From Alistipes communis (GTDB taxonomy: Bacteria; Bacteroidota; Bacteroidia; Bacteroidales; Rikenellaceae): a stretch of 64,000 nt of DNA. Numbering within the stretch: the first letter of the stretch is position 1; each line of letters opens with the position of its first letter. The notes under the pieces are model-generated. The model made no database searches. It worked only from the letters and a program-made list of their open reading frames with translations, and was not told the origin of the DNA. The position numbers were made by a program, and so were the translations under genes. The stretch covers positions 2,852,001 to 2,916,000 of the forward strand of contig NZ_AP019735.1 of NCBI RefSeq assembly GCF_006542665.1, in the 5' to 3' direction. Positions 7,947 through 16,237 of the stretch are shown one piece after another.

Positions 7947-9488
7947 TTAAACCATCGCAGCGGCAGGGTGGAGCGCGGGGTCGTTCTTCTCGTCGAGCGC
8001 TTCGTCCAGAGCGATGCCGAGCGCATCGGCCAGCCCCCTGCCGTAAGCCGGGTCGGCGCGGTAGCAGTTGCGCACGTGGCGTTGCTTGATGAAGAGTTTG
8101 CAGTCACCCATGGCGCGCGCCGTGTTTTCGAACAACGCCTGCTTCTCTTCGGGCGTCATCAGGCGGAACAATGCACCCGGTTGCGAGTAATAGTCGTCGT
8201 CATAGGCGCGTTCGTCGTAGTTGTCGACCGGTCCGTGCAGCGGCAGAGGCGGTTCCTTCAATTCGGGTGAATCGGACCATACGCCGTAGCTGTTGGGCGT
8301 ATAGCTCACCGTCGCGCCGAAATTGCCGTCCACGCGCATCGCACCGTCGCGGTGATACGAATGTACGGCCACGCGCGGCCGGTTGACCGGAATCTGATCG
8401 AGGTTCACGCCCAGGCGATAGCGCTGTGCGTCGCCGTAGGAAAACAGCCGTCCTTGAAGCATCTTGTCGGGCGAAAAGCCGATGCCGTCGACGATATTGA
8501 GGGGATTGAAGGCAGCCTGTTCCACCTCGGCGTAGAAGTTTTCCGGATTGCGGTTCAGTTCCAGGATACCCACGTCCTGCAACGGAAAGTCGCCGTGCGG
8601 CCAGACTTTGGTCAGATCGAAGGGATTGATGCGGTAGTTGCGCGCCTCCTCTTCGGTCATGGTCTGTATCTGGAAAAGCCAGCGCGGAAAATCGCCCCGC
8701 TCGATGGCTTCGAACAGATCGCGCTGATGCGATTCGCGGTCTTTGGCGATGATGGCTTCCGCCTCGGCGTCGGTCAGATTGCGAATGCCCTGCATCGTGC
8801 GCAGATGGAACTTGACCCACGTGCGCCGGTTCTCGGCGTCGTAGAAACTGTACGTGTGGCTACCGAACCCGTGCATGTGGCGGAATGAAGCGGGAATGCC
8901 GCGCGTGCTCATCGTGATCGTCACCTGATGCAGCGCCTCGGGCAGCAGCGTCCAGAAGTCCCAGTTGTTGTCGACACTGCGCATCCCCGTGCGCGGATCG
9001 CGCTTGATGGCATGGTTCAGATCGGGAAACCGCACCGGATCGCGCAGGAAAAAGACCGGCGTATTGTTGCCCACCAGATCCCAGTTGCCCGCATCGGTGT
9101 AGAATTTCATCGCGAAGCCGCGTATGTCGCGTTCGGCATCGGCGGCACCGCGTTCCCCCGCGACGGTCGAAAAACGGACGAAACACTCGGTCTGCTTGCC
9201 AATCCGGCTGAAAATCGAGGCCCGGGTGTAGCGCGTGATGTCGTGCGTCACGGTAAAGGTGCCGTAGGCGCCGGAGCCTTTGGCGTGCATACGCCGTTCG
9301 GGAATCACCTCGCGGTCGAAATGCGCGAGCTTTTCGAGCATCCAGGGGTCCTGCAACACGATGGGGCCACGCAGTCCGGCAGTCTGCGAATCCTCGTTGT
9401 CGGCGATCGGCCGGCCGTTGACCGAAGTCAGCTTTTCGGGTTTCCCCTGAGTTTTTCCGCTCGGTCGGGAACGTTCTTTTTTCTCCAT
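7947..9488 (-). CDS. katA: Monofunctional haem catalase
   Basis: A 513-residue catalase (H2O2 to water and oxygen), small-subunit type in length. The distal site shows His68 in HAKGSGAYG and the Asn of LVGNNTPVFF at about 141; the proximal haem ligand is Tyr351 in RLFSYGDAQRYRLG. The N-terminus is basic and low-complexity, without a signal peptide. An anaerobe with catalase can survive oxygen exposure; Alistipes species vary in catalase activity. A TACGTTTG box on the minus strand at 9493-9500 ends only 4 nt before the ATG. The esterase gene follows 17 nt downstream. Confidence 0.97.
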   Translation of the reverse strand: MEKKERSRPSGKTQGKPEKLTSVNGRPIADNEDSQTAGLRGPIVLQDPWMLEKLAHFDREVIPERRMHAKGSGAYGTFTVTHDITRYTRASIFSRIGKQTECFVRFSTVAGERGAADAERDIRGFAMKFYTDAGNWDLVGNNTPVFFLRDPVRFPDLNHAIKRDPRTGMRSVDNNWDFWTLLPEALHQVTITMSTRGIPASFRHMHGFGSHTYSFYDAENRRTWVKFHLRTMQGIRNLTDAEAEAIIAKDRESHQRDLFEAIERGDFPRWLFQIQTMTEEEARNYRINPFDLTKVWPHGDFPLQDVGILELNRNPENFYAEVEQAAFNPLNIVDGIGFSPDKMLQGRLFSYGDAQRYRLGVNLDQIPVNRPRVAVHSYHRDGAMRVDGNFGATVSYTPNSYGVWSDSPELKEPPLPLHGPVDNYDERAYDDDYYSQPGALFRLMTPEEKQALFENTARAMGDCKLFIKQRHVRNCYRADPAYGRGLADALGIALDEALDEKNDPALHPAAAMV

Positions 9489-9492
9489 AAGT

Positions 9493-9500
9493 CAAACGTA
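9493..9500 (-). promoter_or_regulatory. -7 promoter-like box 4 nt before the katA start
   Basis: The minus strand reads TACGTTTG, then ACTT, then ATG. This matches TAnnTTTG but leaves almost no leader. No matching -33 TTTG was seen at 19-21 nt. Confidence 0.4.
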
Positions 9501-9552
9501 TTTGGTTTACGTCGACCCTCTCGAAAAACGTGCCGTTAGCGGGCGGAGGCAA

Positions 9553-9586
9553 GAAAAAATCCGCGGCGGGAAGACCGTCGCGGATT
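9553..9586 (-). terminator. Terminator downstream of the CocE-type hydrolase gene
   Basis: Read on the minus strand, an 8-bp stem (9579-9586 with 9558-9565) is followed by a run of six T. It lies just after the stop codon of the CocE-type gene and before katA on the opposite side. Confidence 0.7.
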
Positions 9587-9600
9587 CTGCCGGGCCCGCT

Positions 9601-11445
9601 TTATCGCAAACGGAGCACCTCCAACCGCGAGGGACGGCGGCGGTCGTGGTAAATACGCACGTCGCAGGGAATGAAGTCGGAGGCCGCGCAGCGGTAAATG
9701 TCGACGAACTGCTGGGGGTTGCGGTCGGCCAGCGGAAACCACGAGCTCTGCACCTGCACCATGATCCGGTGCCCCTTGCGGAAGGTATGCGCGATATCGG
9801 GCATCGTGAAGGCCACTTCGGTCGGCTCGCCCGGCGTGAAGGGTTCGGGGGCTGAAAAACTGCGGCGGTAACGTCCGCGCATGATGTCCCCGCGCACGAG
9901 CATCTGGTAACCCGGATACTCCGTATTATCGGGCCAGACGTCGATGAGCTTGACCACGAAATCGGCATCGGTCGTCGAGATCGCCGCTTGCAGGACGGCC
10001 CGGATACCGCCCGCGAATGTTACGTCGCCTGCCAGCGGTTCGGTCGTGAAACACAGCACGTCCGGCCGACCGGCAGCGAAGCGCTGATCGGCTACCATAT
10101 AGGCCTTGTCACGCGACGCACGCATCGGGAAATCGTAGGGCACGGGCGACGCGGGATCGGAGCGATAGCCGCTGAACGACTCGCGCTCGATCGGCCTCTC
10201 GGCAGACAGCGCGCCGTTGCTGCGAAGAAAGAGAACCTCCTTGCGCGCATCGGCCGGAGGCCACTCTTCGAAGGTGCGCCAGCGATTCTCACCGGTGAAG
10301 AAGATCGTAGCGCCGGCCAGCTCGCCGCCGTCGCCCTTGCCGAGCAGGTAATAATTGAAAAAGGGCACTTCGATCCGCTGCTGGTAGTAGTCGGTCAGCG
10401 ACGCGTCGCCGAAGCGCATCTTGCCGAGCCGGTTGCCGCCGTTCGACGACCGCCAGCCGCCGTGCACCCACGGGCCGGCGACCATCCGGCACGACGTGCG
10501 GGGACTCTGGCGCCGGATCGAGGCGTAGGTCGTCCACGCGCCGTAGCAATCCTCGGCATCGAACAGGCCGCCCACGACCAGTATGGCCGGCCGGAGGTCG
10601 TGCATGGCGCGCACCGAGCAGCGTTCGCGCCACCAGTCGTCGTAATCGGGATGACGCATCATCTCGTTCCAGAAGCGGACGGTATCGCCCAAAAGCTGCG
10701 TCAAGCTGTTGACGGTGGCCTTGCGCAGAAAGAAATCGTATTCGTCGGTACGGACGTAACGGGGTGCTGCGGCGGCCTCGGTCGTGGGATTGTCCATCGG
10801 CCTGCCGAAACTGCCGCCGATGAAGGAGAAGGCGTCGCGCAGGAACAACACGCCGTTGTGGTGCGTGTCGTCGCCCATGAACCAGTCGGTGACGGGCGCC
10901 TGCGGCGAGGCGGCTTTCAAGGCGGGATGTCCGCTCGCGGCGGCCATAAGGGCGTAGAAACCCGGATAGGAGTTGCCGTAGATGCCGACACGCCCGTTGT
11001 TGCCCGCGACCTCGCGCACCAGAAAGTCGATCGTATCGTAGGCGTCGCTCGCCTCGTCGATCTGTTCGGGCGAATGCTTATCGGCGATGAACGGACGGAG
11101 ATTGACGTATTCGCCCTCGCTCATGTAGCGTCCCCGCACATCCTGAAAAACGAGGATATAGCCCTCCTCCAAATAGAGTTTCAGAAATGATTTCCAGAGC
11201 GACGCGGAGAATTCCGCGCCGTAGGGGCGGCACGAATAGGGAGTGCGCGTCAGCAGAATGGGGTGCCGGCCCGCCGTGTCGCACGGAGCGTAGACGGTCG
11301 TATGGAGCCGTACGCCGTCGCGCATGGGGATGCGGTACTCGGTTTTACGGTAATTTCGCTCGACCCACGCACGGTCGATCGCCCCTTCGGCCGCGGCGGC
11401 GAAGCAGAACGGCAGAAGCAGCAGGAGGAGAAGCGTCTTTTTCAT
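9601..11445 (-). CDS. Secreted CocE/NonD-family hydrolase (X-Pro dipeptidyl-peptidase-like)
   Basis: A 614-residue protein with a signal peptide (MKKTLLLLLLLPFCFAAAAE) and an alpha/beta-hydrolase domain of the CocE/X-prolyl-dipeptidyl-aminopeptidase S15 family. The nucleophile elbow GIYGNSYPG places Ser159; the preceding QDVRGRYMSEGE segment is typical of the family. A jelly-roll C-terminal domain follows from about residue 400. Members hydrolyse dipeptides from X-Pro peptides, glutaryl-acylases or esters. The ATG at 11445 was preferred over an in-frame ATG eight codons upstream because it starts a clean signal peptide and a -7 box (11467-11474) lies at the right distance. Confidence 0.88.
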   Translation of the reverse strand: MKKTLLLLLLLPFCFAAAAEGAIDRAWVERNYRKTEYRIPMRDGVRLHTTVYAPCDTAGRHPILLTRTPYSCRPYGAEFSASLWKSFLKLYLEEGYILVFQDVRGRYMSEGEYVNLRPFIADKHSPEQIDEASDAYDTIDFLVREVAGNNGRVGIYGNSYPGFYALMAAASGHPALKAASPQAPVTDWFMGDDTHHNGVLFLRDAFSFIGGSFGRPMDNPTTEAAAAPRYVRTDEYDFFLRKATVNSLTQLLGDTVRFWNEMMRHPDYDDWWRERCSVRAMHDLRPAILVVGGLFDAEDCYGAWTTYASIRRQSPRTSCRMVAGPWVHGGWRSSNGGNRLGKMRFGDASLTDYYQQRIEVPFFNYYLLGKGDGGELAGATIFFTGENRWRTFEEWPPADARKEVLFLRSNGALSAERPIERESFSGYRSDPASPVPYDFPMRASRDKAYMVADQRFAAGRPDVLCFTTEPLAGDVTFAGGIRAVLQAAISTTDADFVVKLIDVWPDNTEYPGYQMLVRGDIMRGRYRRSFSAPEPFTPGEPTEVAFTMPDIAHTFRKGHRIMVQVQSSWFPLADRNPQQFVDIYRCAASDFIPCDVRIYHDRRRPSRLEVLRLR

Positions 11446-11466
11446 GGAAGGGTAGCGGTTACCCTG

Positions 11467-11474
11467 CAAAGATA
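11467..11474 (-). promoter_or_regulatory. -7 promoter box of the CocE-type gene
   Basis: TATCTTTG on the minus strand, about 20 nt upstream of the preferred ATG. This supports the shorter start, since the longer alternative would begin inside the box. Confidence 0.5.
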
Positions 11475-11493
11475 GCGTTTCTCGCGCGATTTG

Positions 11494-12168
11494 TCAATTG
11501 CTGCTCTTTTTTCCCGTATAGTATTGTGAAATGTAGACCGTGAAGATCGGGAAGAAGATCATGCCGACGATGGGCAGCAGCACGCAGACGACCTTCCCCA
11601 CGGCCGTGACGGGGAAGATCGCGGCCCCGACCGTCGTGACGTTCATCCAGGCCCACCACAGAGCATCGCCGTAGTCGGTCAGGCGGGGATTGACCAGAAT
11701 CTCGTAGTCGTAGAAGACCAGCGACGCCAGATAGGTGAAGACCAGCACCGAAAAAAGATAGGCCGCCAGCAGTTGATTGAAGCGGTTCCTGGCGAGCCAT
11801 GCGACGATGATGTAGAGCGCCAGAAAACCCCGAAGCAGCGGCGTCAGTCCGATGAGCATGGCCCAGCCGCGCGCGAGCTCCAGCGAAAACCAGTCGACCA
11901 GATTGAGGTAGGGGATCGACAGGAGCAGAAAGAGCAGGTTGCGGAGGAAAAAACGCGTACGGCGCTCGCTGCGCGCCAGCCGGATGAAAAAGTCGGCGAG
12001 AAAGACGATGCAGACGGCGAACTGTATCCACAGATAGGCTTGGGAAAAGTGGCGGTGGTCTCCGGTGAGAATTTCCACGGACATGGCCAACAGCAGCAGG
12101 GCACCGGCCGCCAGCGTGACGATATTCAACGAAAGATTCCGAACGAACGGGGTTTGCAGTTGATTCAT
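11494..12168 (-). CDS. Potassium-channel-like ion transporter with degenerate selectivity filter
   Basis: A 224-residue inner-membrane protein with about six hydrophobic segments: 14-34, 45-63, 76-95, 103-125, 133-153 and 190-215. A re-entrant pore loop lies between the last two (WWAWMNVTTVGAAIFPVT, 171-188). This matches the voltage-gated-like ion_trans layout but the filter reads TTVGAA (178-183) instead of TVGYGD, so the conserved Tyr-Gly-Asp is missing. The S4-like segment has few positive charges. It may be a non-selective or non-K+ channel, or inactive. No close operon partner. Confidence 0.75.
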   Translation of the reverse strand: MNQLQTPFVRNLSLNIVTLAAGALLLLAMSVEILTGDHRHFSQAYLWIQFAVCIVFLADFFIRLARSERRTRFFLRNLLFLLLSIPYLNLVDWFSLELARGWAMLIGLTPLLRGFLALYIIVAWLARNRFNQLLAAYLFSVLVFTYLASLVFYDYEILVNPRLTDYGDALWWAWMNVTTVGAAIFPVTAVGKVVCVLLPIVGMIFFPIFTVYISQYYTGKKSSN

Positions 12169-12287
12169 AATCGGTTGAAGTTTACGGCCGGATGGACAAA
12201 ATCGATGCCACAGCCGTTACTTCGCTTTTTTTGCGTAAAAAAGCGTTGAAAACTTTTGCGCGAATAAAAATTTCTATTACCTTTGCA

Positions 12288-12295
12288 CTCGCTTT
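12288..12295 (+). promoter_or_regulatory. -7 promoter box of tRNA-Met
   Basis: TACCTTTG ends 9 nt before the mature tRNA 5' end, as is usual for tRNA genes in this phylum. Confidence 0.55.
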
Positions 12296-12304
12296 CAAAG
12301 CAAT

Positions 12305-12378
12305 GGCGAGATAGCTCAGCTGGTTAGAGCGCATGATTCATAATCATGAGGTCGAGAGTTCAAGTCTCTCTCTCGCTA
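12305..12378 (+). tRNA. tRNA-Met (CAT anticodon), elongator type
   Basis: A 74-nt cloverleaf without encoded CCA. The acceptor stem is 12305-12311 with 12371-12377 (first pair a G-T wobble), discriminator A at 12378. The anticodon stem is 12332-12336 with 12344-12348 and the loop TTCATAA gives anticodon CAT at 12339-12341. The T-arm is GAGAG/CTCTC. The anticodon stem lacks the three G-C pairs of initiator tRNA, so it is elongator tRNA-Met; an Ile2 (lysidine-modified) identity is less likely but shares the same anticodon. Confidence 0.93.
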
Positions 12379-12399
12379 CGAACAAATCGACAACTTCTT

Positions 12400-12435
12400 A
12401 TCCGGCCTGCATTGAAATGCAGGCCGGATTGTTTC
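12400..12435 (+). terminator. Terminator after tRNA-Met
   Basis: A 13-bp perfect stem (12400-12412 with 12417-12429) with a TGAA tetraloop, followed by TGTTTC. The T-run is short. Confidence 0.65.
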
Positions 12436-12531
12436 GATACAGACTCTGTCCTCTTCGGCCGCGAGAACCGCCGGCTGTGCAGGCGTTACGCGGATTCGAG
12501 CGGATTTCGGCTGCCGGAACCGGCCGAAAGG

Positions 12532-14580
12532 TCAGGTGAGGTAACGCGATCCTTCGTCGATGCTGGCCTGCAACGGATAGACCAACACGAAGTTATTGCC
12601 TTTGAAATACTGATCCAGATAGCGGGAAACGCGCGCCATCGACGATTCGTAGGAGACTCCGTTGCGGCGGCTCATCCAGATCCACAGCGTATCGTCGGTA
12701 CGCACGTCGCGCGAAACGATCAGGAAATCCTCCCAGTTCACGAACGGGACGTAGCCGATTTCGTTCGACGACCGCGCGAAGCGTTCCCGAATCAGATCGA
12801 GCGTGGCGGGTGCGGCGTAGAACACCGCCTTGGCCCCAGTGTTCCCGACCACGTTGGCCAGACGTTCCAGCGCACTGAGGAACCCCGCCTCCTTTTCGGC
12901 CTGCGGCGGCAGGACTACCAGATGACGCTTGACGGTCGACAACGGCTGCGCCGGCTTGTAGATGAATACGTTGGTCGTGTTGTCGGCAATGGTTCCCTCC
13001 GCCACGCGCCCCAGGAATCCCGACGAAATATCCTTGCGTTCGTGCAGTCCCAGGATGACGTCGGTAATGCCGCATTCGCGGATAACGCCCGAAATGGCAT
13101 TGGCCGGACTCAGGTCGTAGCGCAGCAGTTCCTGCAAACGGGTATCCGTCGCCGCCGCCGTCTCGACGGCCAGTTGCAGCAACCGTTTCGAGCGCTTCGC
13201 CGATGTGCCGTCGGAACCCTTGTCATCGACGACGGTGAGCGCATGCAATCCGTTCTTGGCGCGCTTCGGCTTGAGCGACAGCCCCAGGTTGACCAGCTCC
13301 TCGACGTTGGCCTGGTTGCTGACCGGAATGAGTATCTCCACCTCGTTCCGGTCGGGTTCCTCGACGTCCGTCGACTCCTCCATGGCGATATTGTGCGCCC
13401 CCTTCTGCGCTGAAAACGACGCCATCGTACAGGTGACCAGAATCATCAGAATCGTACCGTTGAGCACGCTCTCGTTCAGCAGCCGGATCGGCTCGCCGTC
13501 GGGCGTCGTTCCCAGAATGACGTTGTAGCCCACCAGCACGGCCGCCAGCGTCGCTGCGGCCTGCGCATTGCTCAGCCCGAAGATCACGCGCCGCTGATCG
13601 ACCGACATACGGAAAGTCTTCTGCGTGAGCCATGCGGCGATGAACTTGGCCGCCGTGGCCACGACGATCATCACGGCGCCGACCTTGATCGTCTCGAAAC
13701 TGGTAAAGAAAGCACGGTAGTCGATCAGCATCCCGACGCTGAGCAGGAAGAACGGGATGAAGATCGCATTGCCGACGAACTCCACACGGTTCATCAGCGG
13801 CGAAGTGGCGGGAATCAGCCTGTTGAGCGCCAGCCCCGCGAGGAACGATCCGATGATCGCTTCCAGTCCGGCCAGCTGGGCGAGAAAAGCACCCAGAAAG
13901 ACCATCGCCAGCACGAAGATATATTGCGAGATGTTGTCGTGCACCCTTTTGAAGAACCAGCGCCCGATCAGGGGGAATCCCAACAGAACGAAGAGCGTGA
14001 AGGCCGTGATCGACAGCCCCAACCGCACCCAGAACATGTCGTCGGCGTTACCCGTCGAGAGCGCGACGACGATCGTCAGCACCAACAGCGCGAGCGTATC
14101 GGTAATCATCGTTCCGCCCACGGTGATGCAGACCGCATTGTTCTTGCTGATTCCCAGCTTGCTGATAATGGGGTAGGCGATCAGCGTGTGCGAAGCGAAC
14201 ATGCTGGCCAGCAGTACCGAAGTGAGCCACGAAAAGCCGAGCAGGTAGTATCCCGCGACGATACCGAGCGCCATCGGCACGCAGAAGGTATAGAGACCGA
14301 AAGTCAGGCTGCGCAGGCTGTTGCGTTTGAAATCGCCCATATCGATTTCCAATCCCGCCAGGAACATGATGTAGAGCAGCCCCGCCGTGCCCGAAAGGAT
14401 GATGCTGCTGTCGCGCAGGACGAGGTTGAAGCCGTGGGGGCCGATCACGGCTCCGGCGATGATGAGCCCCAACAGCGGCGGGATGCGGATCTTGTTCAGC
14501 AACAACGGTGCTCCGAGAATGATGAGCAGGATGATGAGAAACTTCAGCACGGGATCGGCCAGCGGAAGCGTGAAATCCAT
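12532..14580 (-). CDS. CPA2-type cation:proton antiporter with C-terminal universal-stress-like domain
   Basis: A 682-residue inner-membrane protein. Residues ~10-390 hold about twelve transmembrane helices of the Na+/H+ exchanger fold with the family pattern GLIIAGAVIGPHGFNL and the LAGLEIDM segment; FASHTLIAYPI is in the transport core. The C-terminal ~250 residues are soluble and contain a UspA-like region (VVLPPQAEKEAGFLSALERL), a common regulatory fusion in Bacteroidetes. It should exchange Na+ or K+ for protons. The start at 14580 (MDFTLPL) is preferred; ATGs at 14598 and 14739 are in frame, but the latter adds a basic non-hydrophobic extension unlike the family. Confidence 0.88.
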   Translation of the reverse strand: MDFTLPLADPVLKFLIILLIILGAPLLLNKIRIPPLLGLIIAGAVIGPHGFNLVLRDSSIILSGTAGLLYIMFLAGLEIDMGDFKRNSLRSLTFGLYTFCVPMALGIVAGYYLLGFSWLTSVLLASMFASHTLIAYPIISKLGISKNNAVCITVGGTMITDTLALLVLTIVVALSTGNADDMFWVRLGLSITAFTLFVLLGFPLIGRWFFKRVHDNISQYIFVLAMVFLGAFLAQLAGLEAIIGSFLAGLALNRLIPATSPLMNRVEFVGNAIFIPFFLLSVGMLIDYRAFFTSFETIKVGAVMIVVATAAKFIAAWLTQKTFRMSVDQRRVIFGLSNAQAAATLAAVLVGYNVILGTTPDGEPIRLLNESVLNGTILMILVTCTMASFSAQKGAHNIAMEESTDVEEPDRNEVEILIPVSNQANVEELVNLGLSLKPKRAKNGLHALTVVDDKGSDGTSAKRSKRLLQLAVETAAATDTRLQELLRYDLSPANAISGVIRECGITDVILGLHERKDISSGFLGRVAEGTIADNTTNVFIYKPAQPLSTVKRHLVVLPPQAEKEAGFLSALERLANVVGNTGAKAVFYAAPATLDLIRERFARSSNEIGYVPFVNWEDFLIVSRDVRTDDTLWIWMSRRNGVSYESSMARVSRYLDQYFKGNNFVLVYPLQASIDEGSRYLT

Positions 14581-14757
14581 TGCGGTGAGGAATATCATAG
14601 ACGATTTCGATTTATTCAATCGTAAAATTACGAAATTTTCCCCGTTTTTCCTAACTCGCGGAACGATTTTCCGCGGTGTCCGTGCAGAACGGATCGTCTT
14701 TTTGTATGCAATTTGCACGGGGAAGGGAAACCGTATCACATCAAACGAATAAAAATT

Positions 14758-14919
14758 ATGAAAGACGAACAGACGACCTGCACGCCCTGCGAGCAGAATT
14801 TCGAGGACAACATCAACGAACTGGTCGATCAGGTGGAGGATTACACCCGTAAGGACCGTATGAGGAAGGAACGCGAGGTCGAAGAGGCCTTCGCCGCGGA
14901 CAAGGAGCCGAAGCGCTGA
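14758..14919 (+). CDS. Small acidic/charged hypothetical protein (53 aa)
   Basis: A 53-residue protein, very rich in Glu, Asp, Lys and Arg, with two cysteines near the N-terminus (TCTPC) and a predicted long amphipathic helix (FEDNINELVDQVEDYTRK). I do not recognise it. ATG at 14758 follows an AT-rich leader and the codon use looks like real coding sequence. A strong terminator follows 27 nt after the stop, which supports a short independent transcript. It could be a small regulatory or metal-binding peptide, but nothing shows this. Confidence 0.6.
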   Translation: MKDEQTTCTPCEQNFEDNINELVDQVEDYTRKDRMRKEREVEEAFAADKEPKR

Positions 14920-14945
14920 CCCGCTCCGCCGCAGGGCGGCCGACA

Positions 14946-14985
14946 GCGGAATTTACCCTGTGTAATCGGGTAAATTCCGCTTTTT
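14946..14985 (+). terminator. Rho-independent terminator after the 53-aa gene
   Basis: A 13-bp perfect stem (14946-14958 with 14968-14980) with a 9-nt loop, followed directly by TTTTTC. Confidence 0.85.
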
Positions 14986-15040
14986 CTTCGTCTCTGCGGG
15001 AATGGGTATTTATACTTAGTGCTGCTTTACGATATTAATG

Positions 15041-15048
15041 TATATTTG
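15041..15048 (+). promoter_or_regulatory. -7 promoter box of the nspC-cysteate synthase operon
   Basis: TATATTTG, 23 nt before the nspC ATG. The -33 region has no clear TTTG. Confidence 0.55.
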
Positions 15049-15071
15049 CACGTTAATTCTTTGAACAACGA

Positions 15072-16211
15072 ATGATTGATTTCAAGCGGGTTCCCTCGCC
15101 CTGTTTTCTGTTGGACGAACGTCTGCTGGCGCGGAATCTTTCGGTCGTCGACCGCGTGCGCCGCGAGTCGGGCGCCGAGGTGATCGTCGCGCTCAAAGCG
15201 TGCGCCATGTGGAGTATCTTCCCCCTGTTGGCGCGTCACAGCGACGGCGCGACGGCCAGTTCGGCCGCCGAGGCCCGGCTGGTACGCGAAGAGTTCGGGC
15301 AGCCGGCGCACACGTATGCTCCGGTCTACACCGACCGCAATATCGGCGAGATACTCGATTGCAGCAGCCATATCACCTTCAATTCGCTCGGACAATTCCG
15401 CCGTTTCGGTGCAATGGCGCTGCTGCGCGGCATCTCGTGCGGTCTGCGCGTCAACCCGCGCTATTCGCCCGTGGAGACCGATCTTTACAACCCCTGCGTG
15501 GCGGGTTCGCGGCTGGGAGTGACCGCCGAGGAGCTGGAAACGCAGGGCGGTCTGCCCGACGGGATCGAGGGGCTGCATTTCCATGTGCTGTGCGAATCGC
15601 GGTCGGAGCATCTCCGCAAGGCGCTCGAAGCCGTAGAGCGGCATTTCGGCCGTTATCTCGACCGCATCCAGTGGCTCAACATGGGCGGCGGCCACCTGAT
15701 GACCCACGCCGACTACGATTGCGATGACCTGATCGCGCTGCTGCGCGATTTTCGGGCGCGCCATCCCCGCCTGCGGCTGATTCTCGAACCGGGCAGCGCC
15801 TTTACGTGGCGCACGGGCTATCTGGTCTCGACGGTCGAGGACATCGTCGAAAACGGCGGCGTGCACACGGCCATGCTCGACGTGTCGTTCGCCTGCCACA
15901 TGCCCGACTGCCTCGAAATGCCCTACAAGCCGGCGATCGTCGGGGCCCGCGAACCGCAGGAAGGCGACCGGCGCTGGCGCATGGGCGGCAACAGCTGTCT
16001 GGCGGGGGATTACTGCGGCGACTGGGCGTTCGACCACGAATTGCAGGTCGGCGAGCGGATCGTATTCGAGGATATGATCCACTACACGATGGTCAAGACC
16101 ACGATGTTCAACGGCGTGGCGCACCCCGCGATCGCCGTCGCCGACGCCGACGGAGCCGTCCGCATCGTCCGGGAATTCGGTTACGCCGATTTCAAAGGGC
16201 GCATGTCCTGA
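15072..16211 (+). CDS. nspC: Carboxynorspermidine decarboxylase
   Basis: A 379-residue PLP-dependent enzyme of the alanine-racemase-like fold (fold III). The Schiff-base lysine is Lys42 in VALKACAMW; HFHVLCE, NMGGGHL and LEPGSAF are the family's PLP-phosphate and ring contacts, and DVSFACHMPDCLEMPYKP carries the active-site Cys of the decarboxylase family. It decarboxylates carboxy(nor)spermidine, the last step of the alternative spermidine/norspermidine pathway used by gut Bacteroidetes. Length is normal. The partner carboxynorspermidine dehydrogenase is not in the window. The cysteate synthase gene begins 26 nt downstream on the same strand. Confidence 0.95.
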   Translation: MIDFKRVPSPCFLLDERLLARNLSVVDRVRRESGAEVIVALKACAMWSIFPLLARHSDGATASSAAEARLVREEFGQPAHTYAPVYTDRNIGEILDCSSHITFNSLGQFRRFGAMALLRGISCGLRVNPRYSPVETDLYNPCVAGSRLGVTAEELETQGGLPDGIEGLHFHVLCESRSEHLRKALEAVERHFGRYLDRIQWLNMGGGHLMTHADYDCDDLIALLRDFRARHPRLRLILEPGSAFTWRTGYLVSTVEDIVENGGVHTAMLDVSFACHMPDCLEMPYKPAIVGAREPQEGDRRWRMGGNSCLAGDYCGDWAFDHELQVGERIVFEDMIHYTMVKTTMFNGVAHPAIAVADADGAVRIVREFGYADFKGRMS

Positions 16212-16237
16212 AAACCAAAGATACCCAAAGATACTAC

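Noticed and set aside
12305..12378. Initiator tRNA-fMet
   Set aside because: Anticodon stem lacks the three consecutive G-C pairs, and the first pair is G-T rather than the C-A mismatch usual in bacteria.
16212..16237. Two CAAAGATA boxes in the gap between nspC and cysteate synthase
   Set aside because: They match a -7 box only on the minus strand, where they would give antisense transcription of nspC; no sense promoter is formed. Likely chance duplication.
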